Of a stretch of 11,872 nucleotides of DNA, positions 1 through 6,776 are shown piece by piece (the first letter of the stretch is position 1; every line of letters starts with the position of its first letter). The DNA is from Nocardioidaceae bacterium (lineage in GTDB: Bacteria; Actinomycetota; Actinomycetes; Propionibacteriales; Nocardioidaceae), in NCBI GenBank assembly GCA_020438665.1, contig JAGQUE010000430.1, positions 1-11,872 of the forward strand, read 5' to 3'. The position numbers were made by a program, and so were the translations under genes. Below the pieces are notes generated by a model. That model ran no database searches, was not told where the DNA came from, and worked only from the letters and a program-made list of their open reading frames with translations.

Positions 1-908
1 AACTCCCAGGTCTTGGCCCAGCGCTCGTAGTAGCCGCGATGGCTCGCCAGTGTGCGCACGAGCGGGCCGGCCTTGCCCTCGGGGCGCAGCGCGGCGTCGA
101 CGGGCCAGATCGTGCCCTCGGAGGTCTGATCGGAGCAGACCTGCATCAGCGCGGCGGCCAGCTGGGTGGCCACCTTGAGCGCTGGCGTCTCCTCGGCACC
201 CTGGGCGGGCTCGGCCACGAAGATGACGTCCACGTCGGAGACATAGTTGAGCTCGTGGCCGCCGCACTTGCCCATCGCGATCACCGCCAGCCGTGCCGTG
301 GCGGCGGCCGGCCCGACGCGCTCGCGGGCGATCGCCAGGGCCGCGTCGAGCGTGCCGGCCGCCAGATCGGCGAGCTCCGCGGAGGCGTCGTCGACGCCGA
401 GGTGATGGGCGAGGTCGCGGGAGGCGAGCCGCATCAGGTGACGGCGATACTCCACCCGCAGCGCATCCGGTCCCAGCGGCCCGAGGCTGGCCGTCGGGCG
501 GGGGTCGCCCGGGTCCGCGCCCACCGCCGCCAGGAGCGCGCCGCGGACGGCGTACGCCGCAGGTCGGGTGGCGCCCAGGTCGGGATCGCGCAGCTCGTGC
601 CACTGCTCGGGGTGGCGCACGAGGTGGTCGGTCAGCGCCTGGCTGGCCCCGAGCACCATCAGCGTCCGCATCGCCGTGCCCTCGTCGTCGACGAGGGCCT
701 GGATGAGCTGGTGGCGATCCGAGGCGGCGGCGGCCAGTCGCAGCAGACCGGTCAGTGCCTGGTCCGGGTCGGCCGTGCGCGCGAGGATCGCCAGCAGGGG
801 CTCGGCGGCGCCGTCGAGGCGGTCGAGCTCGTCCCGGGCCCGAGACGGCTCACGGAACCCGAGCCGGAGGAGGTTCTGCCGGCTGAGCGCGTCGACCTCG
901 CGGGTCAT
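1..908 (-). CDS. glnE: Bifunctional glutamine synthetase adenylyltransferase/deadenylase, N-terminal part (runs off the left edge)
   Basis: GlnE adds AMP to, and removes it from, a tyrosine of class I-beta glutamine synthetase, tuning ammonium assimilation in the cytoplasm. About 302 codons are present, roughly the first third of a family usually near 1000 residues. The first nucleotidyltransferase domain is visible: MGKCGGHELNY at residues 212-222, then SDVDV at 224-228, whose two aspartates are the metal ligands typical of the fold. Further on come PVDAALRPEGKAGPL and GYYERWAKTWEF, both family hallmarks. The ATG at 908 overlaps the stop of the upstream amidotransferase gene as ATGA, so translation is probably coupled; only a weak GGAG lies about 14 nt before it. 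In Mycobacterium tuberculosis glnE directly follows glnA2; here two genes separate them. Identification is secure. The second, adenylylating domain is outside the window. Confidence 0.95.
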   Translation of the reverse strand, partial: MTREVDALSRQNLLRLGFREPSRARDELDRLDGAAEPLLAILARTADPDQALTGLLRLAAAASDRHQLIQALVDDEGTAMRTLMVLGASQALTDHLVRHPEQWHELRDPDLGATRPAAYAVRGALLAAVGADPGDPRPTASLGPLGPDALRVEYRRHLMRLASRDLAHHLGVDDASAELADLAAGTLDAALAIARERVGPAAATARLAVIAMGKCGGHELNYVSDVDVIFVAEPAQGAEETPALKVATQLAAALMQVCSDQTSEGTIWPVDAALRPEGKAGPLVRTLASHRGYYERWAKTWE

Positions 909-1621
909 CGGTGCAGCACGATCTCCGCGAACCGCGAGGCGAGCGGGCGCCAGGCGTCGTCGAGCTCTGCCCGCGCCGCCGCGACGCGGGCAAGCTCGTC
1001 CTCGATCACGATGCCGTTCTCGGCCGGGCTCACCGGGTCGTCCGCGGCCCAGCGGCGCAGCAGCGGCTCGTCGATCTCGGGGTGCCACTGGACGCCCCAC
1101 ATCGCCTCGCCGAACCGCGCCGCCTGGACCTCGCCTCGCGGCGCGCGGGCCAGCTCGACCGCGCCCGGTGGGAGCTCGGTGACGATGTCGGAGTTCCAGT
1201 GGATGCCCAGCCGCGGCGTGGCGACGGCACCGAAGAGGGGGTCCTCGGCCGCCTTGTCCAACCAGCCGACCTCGGTCAGCCCGACCTGCTGGCCGAGCGG
1301 GTTCGTGTGCACCTCGCCCCCGAGAGCGACGGCCGCCACCTGATGCCCCAGACAGATCCCCAGCGTGGGGACGCCGTCACGATGGGCCTGTCGTATCAGC
1401 TGCTTGACGGGGGTCAGCCAGGCGATCTCGTCGTCGTGGTGGGCGCTCATCCAGCCACCCATGACGAGCAGACCGTCATGGCCGGACAGGTCGCTCGGAA
1501 GGACGTCGCCCGCCCAGGGCTGGCTCACGTGCAGGTCGCAGCCGGCGTCCTGCAACCAGACGCCGAACCACGCCGGCGGGTCGTCGGGCTCGTGTTCGAT
1601 GACCAGGACGCGTGCAGACAC
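905..1621 (-). CDS. Class I (type 1) glutamine amidotransferase-like protein
   Basis: A 238-residue stand-alone class I glutamine amidotransferase domain. The catalytic triad is complete: nucleophile C90 in GICLGHQ, with H180 and E182 in GVQWHPE. The oxyanion region LLVMGGWMSAHHD (residues 51-63) also fits the GMP-synthase-like group. Such proteins hydrolyse glutamine or a gamma-glutamyl compound; the substrate cannot be read from sequence. I chose the GTG at 1621, just before SARVLVIEHEP, because the longer in-frame version (ATG at 1753) would run into the preceding gene, and because TAGGTT lies exactly 7 nt before this GTG, as in a leaderless transcript. Its stop overlaps the glnE start (ATGA). 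Lying between glnA2 and glnE, it probably works in nitrogen or gamma-glutamyl metabolism. A PuuD-like hydrolase of gamma-glutamylated amines is one option, unproven. Confidence 0.88.
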   Translation of the reverse strand: MSARVLVIEHEPDDPPAWFGVWLQDAGCDLHVSQPWAGDVLPSDLSGHDGLLVMGGWMSAHHDDEIAWLTPVKQLIRQAHRDGVPTLGICLGHQVAAVALGGEVHTNPLGQQVGLTEVGWLDKAAEDPLFGAVATPRLGIHWNSDIVTELPPGAVELARAPRGEVQAARFGEAMWGVQWHPEIDEPLLRRWAADDPVSPAENGIVIEDELARVAAARAELDDAWRPLASRFAEIVLHR

Positions 1622-1628
1622 AGGGACG

Positions 1629-1634
1629 AACCTA
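1629..1634 (-). promoter_or_regulatory. Candidate leaderless promoter (-10 TAGGTT) for the amidotransferase gene
   Basis: On the minus strand TAGGTT (TANNNT type) is followed by exactly 7 nt and then the GTG at 1621. That spacing puts the transcript start at or next to the start codon. It sits in the 47-bp gap after the membrane-protein gene. No good -35 is seen. It implies that the amidotransferase and glnE can be transcribed separately from glnA2. Confidence 0.5.
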
Positions 1635-1668
1635 CTGCCTCGCCCAGCGATGCCGGTCCCGGACTCGG

Positions 1669-2373
1669 TCAGTTGACGGCGAGCAGCGCGAACTCGGCGA
1701 TGACGACCGAGACGCCGAGCAGGCCGGCCGCCCACCACCAGTAGCGGCGCCACACCGCGGCCATCGCGGAGAAGACCCCGGCGAGCAGTGCGAGCGCCGG
1801 GACCAGCGAGCTCCAGCCGGTGACCTCACCAGGAGCGTTGGCCGCGAGGCCGAGGTCGAAGGCGCGGTAGGAGACCCATATCAACACCATGGCGCCGATG
1901 CCGAGCAGGCCGACGACCGAGAGCGCGAAGCTCCCTGGCAGCACCCGAGGGGCGTTGGTGTCGTGGTAGCGCCACCGGGTCAACGACAAGGCCACGAGCA
2001 GGCCGCCCGTGCTGATGCTGCCCCAGAAGAGGAAGTGCTTGAGGCCCGGGTCGAGGTTGGCGACCATCGTCAGGCCCCAGGCGGAGATGCCGAGACCTAG
2101 CCCGGCCGCCACCGCGACGCCGCGGCTGGCCCAGCCGGACTGCGCCTGGAGGACCAGGGCAGCGCTCGCGTTGATGAGCAGGACCAGCGAAAGGGCCGCC
2201 GCGAGGGTGGGCAGCTGGCCTGGGACGTCGGCGCCGGGGGCGAGGCCCCGCCGGATGTCGAAGGCGACCATCAGCCACATGCCGCCGGTGACGAGCGCAA
2301 GCCACAGCAGCGGCTCGACCAAGGCGCGGGGATAGCCGATGATCCTTTCCACGCCGAGCGCGGGAATGCTCAT
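1669..2373 (-). CDS. Seven-helix integral membrane protein of unknown function
   Basis: A 234-residue hydrophobic protein that I do not recognise. About seven membrane helices can be read, near residues 19-39, 55-76, 84-104, 111-130, 146-168, 185-205 and 210-232. Short basic or aromatic turns lie between them (DIRRG, TRWRYHDTN, WRRYWWW). There is no signal peptide, catalytic motif or named domain. The start is the ATG at 2373, which forms an ATGA overlap with the glnA2 stop; no Shine-Dalgarno is visible, so ribosomes probably reinitiate after glnA2. A longer frame to 2433 would lie inside glnA2 and is rejected. Tight coupling to glnA2 suggests a linked role, perhaps transport or sensing of an amine or ammonium, but it does not look like AmtB. 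The gene start shares the low-GC, rare-codon patch described at the glnA2 3' end. Confidence 0.82.
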   Translation of the reverse strand: MSIPALGVERIIGYPRALVEPLLWLALVTGGMWLMVAFDIRRGLAPGADVPGQLPTLAAALSLVLLINASAALVLQAQSGWASRGVAVAAGLGLGISAWGLTMVANLDPGLKHFLFWGSISTGGLLVALSLTRWRYHDTNAPRVLPGSFALSVVGLLGIGAMVLIWVSYRAFDLGLAANAPGEVTGWSSLVPALALLAGVFSAMAAVWRRYWWWAAGLLGVSVVIAEFALLAVN

Positions 2374-3707
2374 AACACGGGCAGCATACGGTCTCTTTCG
2401 TAGGCCGACACCTGAATCCGATATTCCGCCCATTCGGCTCTTTTGTTGCGCAGGAAGAACTCGAAGACGTGCTCGCCGAGCGTCTCGGCCAGCAGCTCGG
2501 ACTTCTCGGCGATGGAGATCGCGTCATAGAGGTTGCGGGGCAGCGGCTCGATGCCGAGGGCCTGCCGCTCGCGCTCGGTCAGCGACCAGACGTCGTCCTC
2601 GGCCTCGGGCGGCAGCTCATAGCCCTCGGTGATCCCCTTCATCCCGGCCGCCAGCACCACGGCGAAGGCGAGATAGGGATTGCAGGCCGCGTCGACGGTG
2701 CGCAGCTCGATGCGGGTGGAGTTGCCCTTGTCGGGCTTGTACATCGGCACGCGGATCATCGCCGAGCGGTTGTTGTGGCCCCAGCAGATCCCGGGCGGGG
2801 CCTCGCCACCGCCCATGAGCCGCTTGTAGGAGTTGACCCACTGGTTGGTGACGGCGGTGATCTCGCTGGCATGGGTGAGGATCCCCGCGATGAACTGCTT
2901 GGCCGTCTTGGAGAGCTGGTATTCGGCCCCGGCCTCGAAGAACGCGTTGTGGTCGCCCTCGAACAGCGAGACGTGCGTGTGCATCCCCGATCCGGGGTGC
3001 TGGGTGAAGGGCTTGGGCATGAACGTCGCCCAGATACCCTGGCTGAGCGCCACCTCGCGGACCACCGTTCGGAAGGTCATGATGTTGTCGGCGGTGCTGA
3101 GCGCGTCGGCATAGCGCAGGTCGATCTCCTGCTGTCCGGGGCCGCCCTCGTGGTGGCTGAACTCGACCGAGATCCCCATCGCCTCCAGCATCGTGATGGC
3201 CTCGCGCCGGAAATCGGCGCCCATCGACTGGGGCGTGTGGTCGAAGAACCCGCTCTGGTCGACCGGCACCGGCTCGGCGCCGGGCGTCGGGCCGTCCTTG
3301 AACAGGTAGAACTCGATCTCCGGGTGGGTATAGAACGTGAATCCGTTCTCGGCCGCCGTGCTGAGCGTGCGCTTCAGGACGTGGCGGGGGTCGGCGTAGG
3401 AGGGGCTGCCGTCGGGCATGACGATGTCGCAGAACATGCGGGCCGTGGCCGGTCCCTCGTCGCGCCACGGAAGGATCTGGAACGTCGACGGGTCGGGCCG
3501 GGCGAGCATGTCCGCCTCATAGATGCGGGTGAACCCCTCGATCGCGGAGCCGTCGAACCCGATCCCCTCGTCGAAGGCGCCCTCGAGCTCGGCCGGCGCC
3601 ACCGCCACGGACTTCAACGAGCCGAGCACGTCGGTGAACCACAGCCGGACGAACCGGACGTCGCGCTCCTCGAGTGCCCGGAGGACGAAGTCTTCCTGCT
3701 TACCCAT
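2370..3707 (-). CDS. glnA2: Glutamine synthetase of the GlnA2 type (GSI-alpha-like)
   Basis: A 445-residue ATP-dependent glutamate–amine ligase, the length of M. tuberculosis GlnA2 (about 446). Opening EDFVLRALEERDVRFVRLWF and FDGSAIEGF (51-59) are typical of the actinobacterial GlnA2 branch. EIEF at 130-133 and E188/E195 are metal-binding positions; KPFTQHPGSGMHTHVS at 232-247 is the ATP signature; NRSAMIRVP (313-321) and RIELR (332-336) bind substrate. The adenylylation segment reads VWSL at 373, with Trp where GSI-beta has the modified Tyr, so this enzyme is probably not a GlnE target. In Streptomyces GlnA2 is reported as a gamma-glutamylpolyamine synthetase, so amine rather than ammonia ligation is possible. 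The start is ATG 3707, with a -10-like CATAGT 7 nt upstream and a GlnR-type half-box next to it. It overlaps the following membrane-protein gene (ATGA). Its last 25 codons are atypically AT-rich and end in TTA. Confidence 0.93.
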   Translation of the reverse strand: MGKQEDFVLRALEERDVRFVRLWFTDVLGSLKSVAVAPAELEGAFDEGIGFDGSAIEGFTRIYEADMLARPDPSTFQILPWRDEGPATARMFCDIVMPDGSPSYADPRHVLKRTLSTAAENGFTFYTHPEIEFYLFKDGPTPGAEPVPVDQSGFFDHTPQSMGADFRREAITMLEAMGISVEFSHHEGGPGQQEIDLRYADALSTADNIMTFRTVVREVALSQGIWATFMPKPFTQHPGSGMHTHVSLFEGDHNAFFEAGAEYQLSKTAKQFIAGILTHASEITAVTNQWVNSYKRLMGGGEAPPGICWGHNNRSAMIRVPMYKPDKGNSTRIELRTVDAACNPYLAFAVVLAAGMKGITEGYELPPEAEDDVWSLTERERQALGIEPLPRNLYDAISIAEKSELLAETLGEHVFEFFLRNKRAEWAEYRIQVSAYERDRMLPVL

Positions 3708-3714
3708 GGGTCCC

Positions 3715-3720
3715 ACTATG
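3715..3720 (-). promoter_or_regulatory. Candidate -10 of a leaderless glnA2 promoter
   Basis: CATAGT on the minus strand (four of six matches to TATAAT) ends 7 nt before ATG 3707. No Shine-Dalgarno is visible in the short upstream stretch, which fits a leaderless transcript. There is no recognisable -35; the GlnR-type half-box covers that region. Confidence 0.4.
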
Positions 3721-3730
3721 GCCGACGCGT

Positions 3731-3746
3731 GTTTCGGACGTGTGAC
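3731..3746 (-). promoter_or_regulatory. Putative GlnR half-box upstream of glnA2
   Basis: On the minus strand GTCAC, six bases, then GAAAC exactly match the a-b half (GTNAC-N6-GAAAC) of the GlnR operator consensus of actinobacteria. GlnR is the OmpR-type global nitrogen regulator. It begins 23 bp before the glnA2 start, over the expected -35 region. A second a-b half at the standard spacing is not present. The a-site is also part of GTGTGACAC (3741-3749), a short perfect palindrome. The gene context (glnA2 and glnE) makes the match more than chance, but a single half-site is weak alone. Confidence 0.5.
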
Positions 3747-3806
3747 ACGACCCTCCGGCTGACCGACGGAGTCAGCGCCCGCGCCGCCCACCACCGCTTC
3801 GTCGAG

Positions 3807-3844
3807 ACCGCCGAGCCGGCGGCGGTGCCCGGTCAGCCGACCGG
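3807..3844 (-). terminator. Candidate GC-rich hairpins at the end of the merR gene
   Basis: Two adjacent inverted repeats: CCGCCG-AGC-CGGCGG at 3808-3822 (alternative pairing ACCGCC/GGCGGT, 3807-3826) and CCGGTC-AGCC-GACCGG at 3829-3844, which spans the merR stop. There is no U-tract, common for actinobacterial terminators. They would separate the nadE/merR transcripts from glnA2. Confidence 0.35.
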
Positions 3845-4615
3845 CTGCTGAAGCTCGGTCACCCAGGTCTCCTCCGGCCCCTGCACGTCGTGGTAGAGCT
3901 CACGACACGGGCCGGCGAACTCCAGGCCGGACCGGCGGACGTGGTCGGCGAGCTCCTGCCAGGCCTGACCGATCCCCGCCATCGCCCCCACATAGACCGT
4001 CGTGACCGCCCGCGGCTGGGCTGCCAGCTCGCGGACAGCGGCACCGTCGGGAACCACACTCTTGCCCAGATAGCCGGCCGTGACCCGCAGCCGCTCCCCC
4101 TCGGCCTCATACCAGGCCACGCCCGGGTGGGCGGGCGGGTCGCCTGCCTCGGCCAGCTGCTCGGCCAGCCCGACGAACATCGGCCCGATGACGGCTCCGA
4201 CCTGGGTGGTGTCGTCCACGACGTCCGTGCGGCTGAGCACGGTGAGCGCCGGCAGCTCCTTCTCGACGAACTCCATCTCGCTTCCTCCTTCGATGAGCCG
4301 GAGACGTCGCTCCACCTCGGCCAGCCGGGCGGCGTCCGCCGCGATCTGGCCGCTCAGCGCCGTACGGCGGTCCGCCAGGAGCCTGCGCAGGTCCTGGAGG
4401 TCGCCGGAGACCAGCTCACCGATCTCCGCGAGGCCGAACCCGAGCTCACGCAGGGCCACGATCTGGTGCGCCCGAGGCAGCAGCGCCTCGTCGTAGCGTC
4501 GATAGCCGGAGTGCGGGTCGACCTCGGTCGGGGTGAGCAGGCCGAGCCCGTCATAGTGGCGCAGCATGCGCACCGACAGGCCGGCGTAGCGGGCGAACTC
4601 TCCGATGGTCAACAT
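3833..4615 (-). CDS. MerR-family transcriptional regulator with C-terminal GyrI-like effector domain
   Basis: A 260-residue activator of the BmrR/BltR architecture. Residues 1-70 are a standard MerR winged helix (TIGEFARYAGLSVRMLRHYD, then GLLTPTEVDPHSGYRRY and IVALRELGFGLAEI). Residues 75-110 are a charged dimerisation coiled coil. Residues 114-258 resemble the GyrI-like small-molecule-binding domain, ending in the characteristic WVTELQQPVG. There are no metal-sensing cysteines in a MerR/ZntR-like arrangement, so an organic, probably cationic or hydrophobic, ligand is expected. The start is ATG 4615 with GGAG 5 nt upstream. It lies 36 bp after nadE on the same strand, with its own MerR-type promoter in that gap, so autoregulation is likely. 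No efflux pump or other obvious target is adjacent; besides itself, nadE or glnA2 could only be guessed as targets. Confidence 0.92.
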   Translation of the reverse strand: MLTIGEFARYAGLSVRMLRHYDGLGLLTPTEVDPHSGYRRYDEALLPRAHQIVALRELGFGLAEIGELVSGDLQDLRRLLADRRTALSGQIAADAARLAEVERRLRLIEGGSEMEFVEKELPALTVLSRTDVVDDTTQVGAVIGPMFVGLAEQLAEAGDPPAHPGVAWYEAEGERLRVTAGYLGKSVVPDGAAVRELAAQPRAVTTVYVGAMAGIGQAWQELADHVRRSGLEFAGPCRELYHDVQGPEETWVTELQQPVG

Positions 4616-4624
4616 GACCGCTCC

Positions 4625-4655
4625 AGTCCAGGGCCTGACACGGTGTCAGGGTCAA
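4625..4655 (-). promoter_or_regulatory. MerR-type promoter and operator of the merR gene
   Basis: On the minus strand the -35 is TTGACC (4650-4655) and the -10 is TGGACT (4625-4630), separated by 19 bp, the over-long spacer typical of MerR-activated promoters. Inside it lies a perfect 17-bp palindrome, CCTGACAC-centre-GTGTCAGG (4634-4650). MerR proteins bind such a palindrome and untwist the spacer. The -35 overlaps the nadE stop codon. Autoregulation is the direct inference. Confidence 0.75.
4634..4650. repeat. 17-bp perfect palindrome (8-bp arms, 1-bp centre)
   Basis: CCTGACAC and its exact complement GTGTCAGG flank a single G. Its placement in a 19-bp promoter spacer before a merR gene marks it as the probable operator. 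The same word can be used to look for other members of this regulon. Confidence 0.85.
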
Positions 4656-6727
4656 GCGTCCTCGGGGATCTGGTCCTCGGGGATCTGGGCCAGCTCGTCG
4701 AGCCAGGCGGCCGGTCCGGCGTCGGACGGCATCCGCCAGTCGCCGCGGGGGCTCATCGTGCCGCCGGGGCTGACCTTGGGCCCGTTGGGCAGTGCGGACC
4801 GCTTGAACTGGCTGGCGAAGAAGCGGCGCACGAAGACGTCCAGCCAGTGGCGGATCTCGGCCAGCGAATAGGCCGACCGGCGGTCCTCGGGGAACCCTGG
4901 CGGCCATGCCCCCGTCGCCGCGTCGTGCCAGGCGTGCCAGGCGAGGAAGGCGATCTTGGTGGGCCGCATGCCCCACCGCAGCACGTGATAGAGGGTGAAG
5001 TCCTGCACGGCGTAGGGGCCGACGGTGTCCTCGGTGGCCTGCGGCCGGGCGCCCTCCTCGTGGGGCACGAGCTCGGGGGTGATCTCGGCCTCGACGATCT
5101 CGCGCAGGGCCCGGTTGGTGGCGTCCTCGAACTGCTCGGACGCGATCACCCAGCGGATGAGGTGCTGGATCAGCGTCTTGGGCACGCCGGCGTTGACGTT
5201 GTAGTGGGACATCTGGTCGCCCACGCCATAGGTGCACCACCCCAGCGCGAGCTCGGACAGGTCGCCGGTGCCGAGGACGATGCCGCCGCGGTGGTTGGCC
5301 AGCCGGAACAGGTAGTCGGTGCGCAGGCCCGCCTGGACATTCTCGAACGTGACGTCATAGACCGGCTCGCCGTCGGCGAACGGGTGCCCCAGGTCGGCGA
5401 GCAGCTGGCGCGCGGCGGGACGGATGTCGAGCTCCTCGAAGGTCACCCCGAGTGACGTCGCGAGCCGGGTGGCCCGGTCCTTGCTCTCGGATCCGGTGGC
5501 GAACCCCGGCATGGTGAACGCGTGGATGTCGGACCGGGGCCGGCCGAGCCTGTCGAGCGCCCGGGCGGCGACGATCAGGGCGTGGGTGGAGTCGAGTCCG
5601 CCGCTGACCCCGATGACGACCTTGGGCGAGCCGATCGCCCGCAGCCGCTGCTCCAGGCCCGACACCTGGATGTGGTAGGCCTCATAGCAGTCGAGGGCCA
5701 GTCGCTCGGGGTCGTCGGGCACGAACGGGAAGCGGTCGACGCGACGGCGCAGGCCGATGTCGGTCGCCGGGGGCTGGAGCTCGAAGCCCACCGTGCGGAA
5801 GGTCCGACCCTCCGCTTCGCCGACGGTCGTGATGCCGAGCGTGCGGCGGTTGTCGTCGAAGGTGCCCTGCCGCAGCCGCTCCTGGCGGATCCGGTCGAGG
5901 TCGACGTCGGCGACACTGCGCCGGGGACCATCGGGGAAGCGCTCGGTCTCGGCCAGCAGGTCGCCCAGCTCATAGACCATCGTCTGGCCGTCCCAGGACA
6001 GGTCGGTCGTCGACTCGCCAGGCCCGGCCGCCGTGTAGACATAGGCGGCACTGCAGCGGGCGCTGGCCGAGCGCACCATCAGCCGGCGGTCCTCGGCGCG
6101 GGCGATCGTGATCGGGCTGGCCGACAGGTTGACGAGCACGGTCGCACCGGCGAGAGCGGCCTCGGCGCTCGGCGGCACCGGGACCCACATGTCCTCACAG
6201 ATCTCGACATGCAGCCGCAGGCCCGGCACGTCCGCGGCCTCGAAGATCAGGTCGGGACCGAACGGCACCTCCTCGCCGACGAGATCGATCCACTCACCTC
6301 GACGGTCGTCGCCGGGCGCGAAGTGCCGTCGTTCATAGAACTCGCGATAGGTCGGCAGATAGGACTTCGGGGCCACACCCAGCACCGAGCCCCCCTGGAT
6401 GACGACAGCACAGTTGAGCAGCCGGTTGCCGACGACGATCGGGGCGCCCACCACCAGCACGGGCGTGAGCTCGGCCGAGGCCTCGACGATCCGCTCGATC
6501 GCCTCCTCGACGGCCCCGAGCAGGACGTCTTGGAGCAGCAGGTCGTCGATGGCATAGCCGCTGACACTGAGCTCGGGGAACACCGCGACCCCCACGCCCT
6601 CCTCGTGACAGGCGCGGGCCTCCGCCAGGATCGTCTCGGCGTTGGCCATCGGGTCCGCTGCCGCGACGGGGACGGTGCACGCCGCGACGCGCACGAAGCC
6701 TTGGGCATAGGCGGAGAAGAAGTCCAC
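4652..6727 (-). CDS. nadE: Glutamine-dependent NAD+ synthetase
   Basis: The last step of NAD+ synthesis: deamido-NAD+ is amidated using ATP and ammonia from glutamine. The 691-residue protein matches the two-domain M. tuberculosis type (about 679). The N-terminal nitrilase-fold glutaminase has its triad: E52 in VFPELS, K121 in [15 protein letters not shown] and C177 in VEICEDM. The C-terminal synthetase has the PP-loop SGGLDS at 375-380, then [18 protein letters not shown] and [13 protein letters not shown], and closes with [18 protein letters not shown]. The start is GTG 6727, followed by [16 protein letters not shown] as in the family, with GGAGG 8 nt upstream; the longer ATG 6778 would collide with the divergent gene. 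The 3' end carries a 15-bp in-frame tandem duplication. It is divergent from the phosphotransferase and followed by merR. Confidence 0.97.
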   Translation of the reverse strand: MDFFSAYAQGFVRVAACTVPVAAADPMANAETILAEARACHEEGVGVAVFPELSVSGYAIDDLLLQDVLLGAVEEAIERIVEASAELTPVLVVGAPIVVGNRLLNCAVVIQGGSVLGVAPKSYLPTYREFYERRHFAPGDDRRGEWIDLVGEEVPFGPDLIFEAADVPGLRLHVEICEDMWVPVPPSAEAALAGATVLVNLSASPITIARAEDRRLMVRSASARCSAAYVYTAAGPGESTTDLSWDGQTMVYELGDLLAETERFPDGPRRSVADVDLDRIRQERLRQGTFDDNRRTLGITTVGEAEGRTFRTVGFELQPPATDIGLRRRVDRFPFVPDDPERLALDCYEAYHIQVSGLEQRLRAIGSPKVVIGVSGGLDSTHALIVAARALDRLGRPRSDIHAFTMPGFATGSESKDRATRLATSLGVTFEELDIRPAARQLLADLGHPFADGEPVYDVTFENVQAGLRTDYLFRLANHRGGIVLGTGDLSELALGWCTYGVGDQMSHYNVNAGVPKTLIQHLIRWVIASEQFEDATNRALREIVEAEITPELVPHEEGARPQATEDTVGPYAVQDFTLYHVLRWGMRPTKIAFLAWHAWHDAATGAWPPGFPEDRRSAYSLAEIRHWLDVFVRRFFASQFKRSALPNGPKVSPGGTMSPRGDWRMPSDAGPAAWLDELAQIPEDQIPEDA
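4659..4688. repeat. 15-bp perfect tandem duplication at the nadE 3' end
   Basis: TCCTCGGGGATCTGG occurs twice in direct succession (4659-4673 and 4674-4688), encoding two copies of QIPED just before the final Ala and the stop. It keeps the frame and adds five residues to the tail. It looks like a recent slippage event beside the merR promoter. Confidence 0.9.
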
Positions 6728-6735
6728 GGCTGGAT

Positions 6736-6740
6736 CCTCC
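6736..6740 (-). promoter_or_regulatory. Shine-Dalgarno deciding the nadE start
   Basis: GGAGG on the minus strand, 8 nt before GTG 6727. It is the best Shine-Dalgarno in the window and fixes the GTG as the start. It shows that nadE mRNA has a leader, unlike its divergent neighbour. Confidence 0.8.
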
Positions 6741-6763
6741 CACGGCGCCGCGCTGCGTCGTCG

Positions 6764-6769
6764 TAGCCT
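6764..6769 (+). promoter_or_regulatory. Candidate leaderless promoter (-10 TAGCCT) for the phosphotransferase
   Basis: TAGCCT (TANNNT) is followed by 7 nt and ATG 6777. No Shine-Dalgarno precedes this ATG, consistent with a leaderless mRNA. The promoter lies in the 49-bp divergent gap shared with nadE. Confidence 0.5.
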
Positions 6770-6776
6770 GCCGGTC

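Noticed and set aside
39..1343. Plus-strand frame of 434 codons opposite glnE and the amidotransferase
   Set aside because: Antisense to GlnE and amidotransferase catalytic motifs on the minus strand.
2523..2534. NLYD in GlnA2 as an adenylylation site
   Set aside because: It aligns with the TLAE-type segment after the GSI loop, not with NLYDLPPEE; the corresponding residue is Trp374.
2469..3851. Plus-strand frame of 460 codons opposite glnA2
   Set aside because: Wholly antisense to a well-supported glutamine synthetase; low-complexity Gly/Arg/Val translation with no motif.
3890..6766. Long plus-strand frames (3890-5455 and 5522-6766) opposite merR and nadE
   Set aside because: Antisense of conserved minus-strand genes; no family signature.
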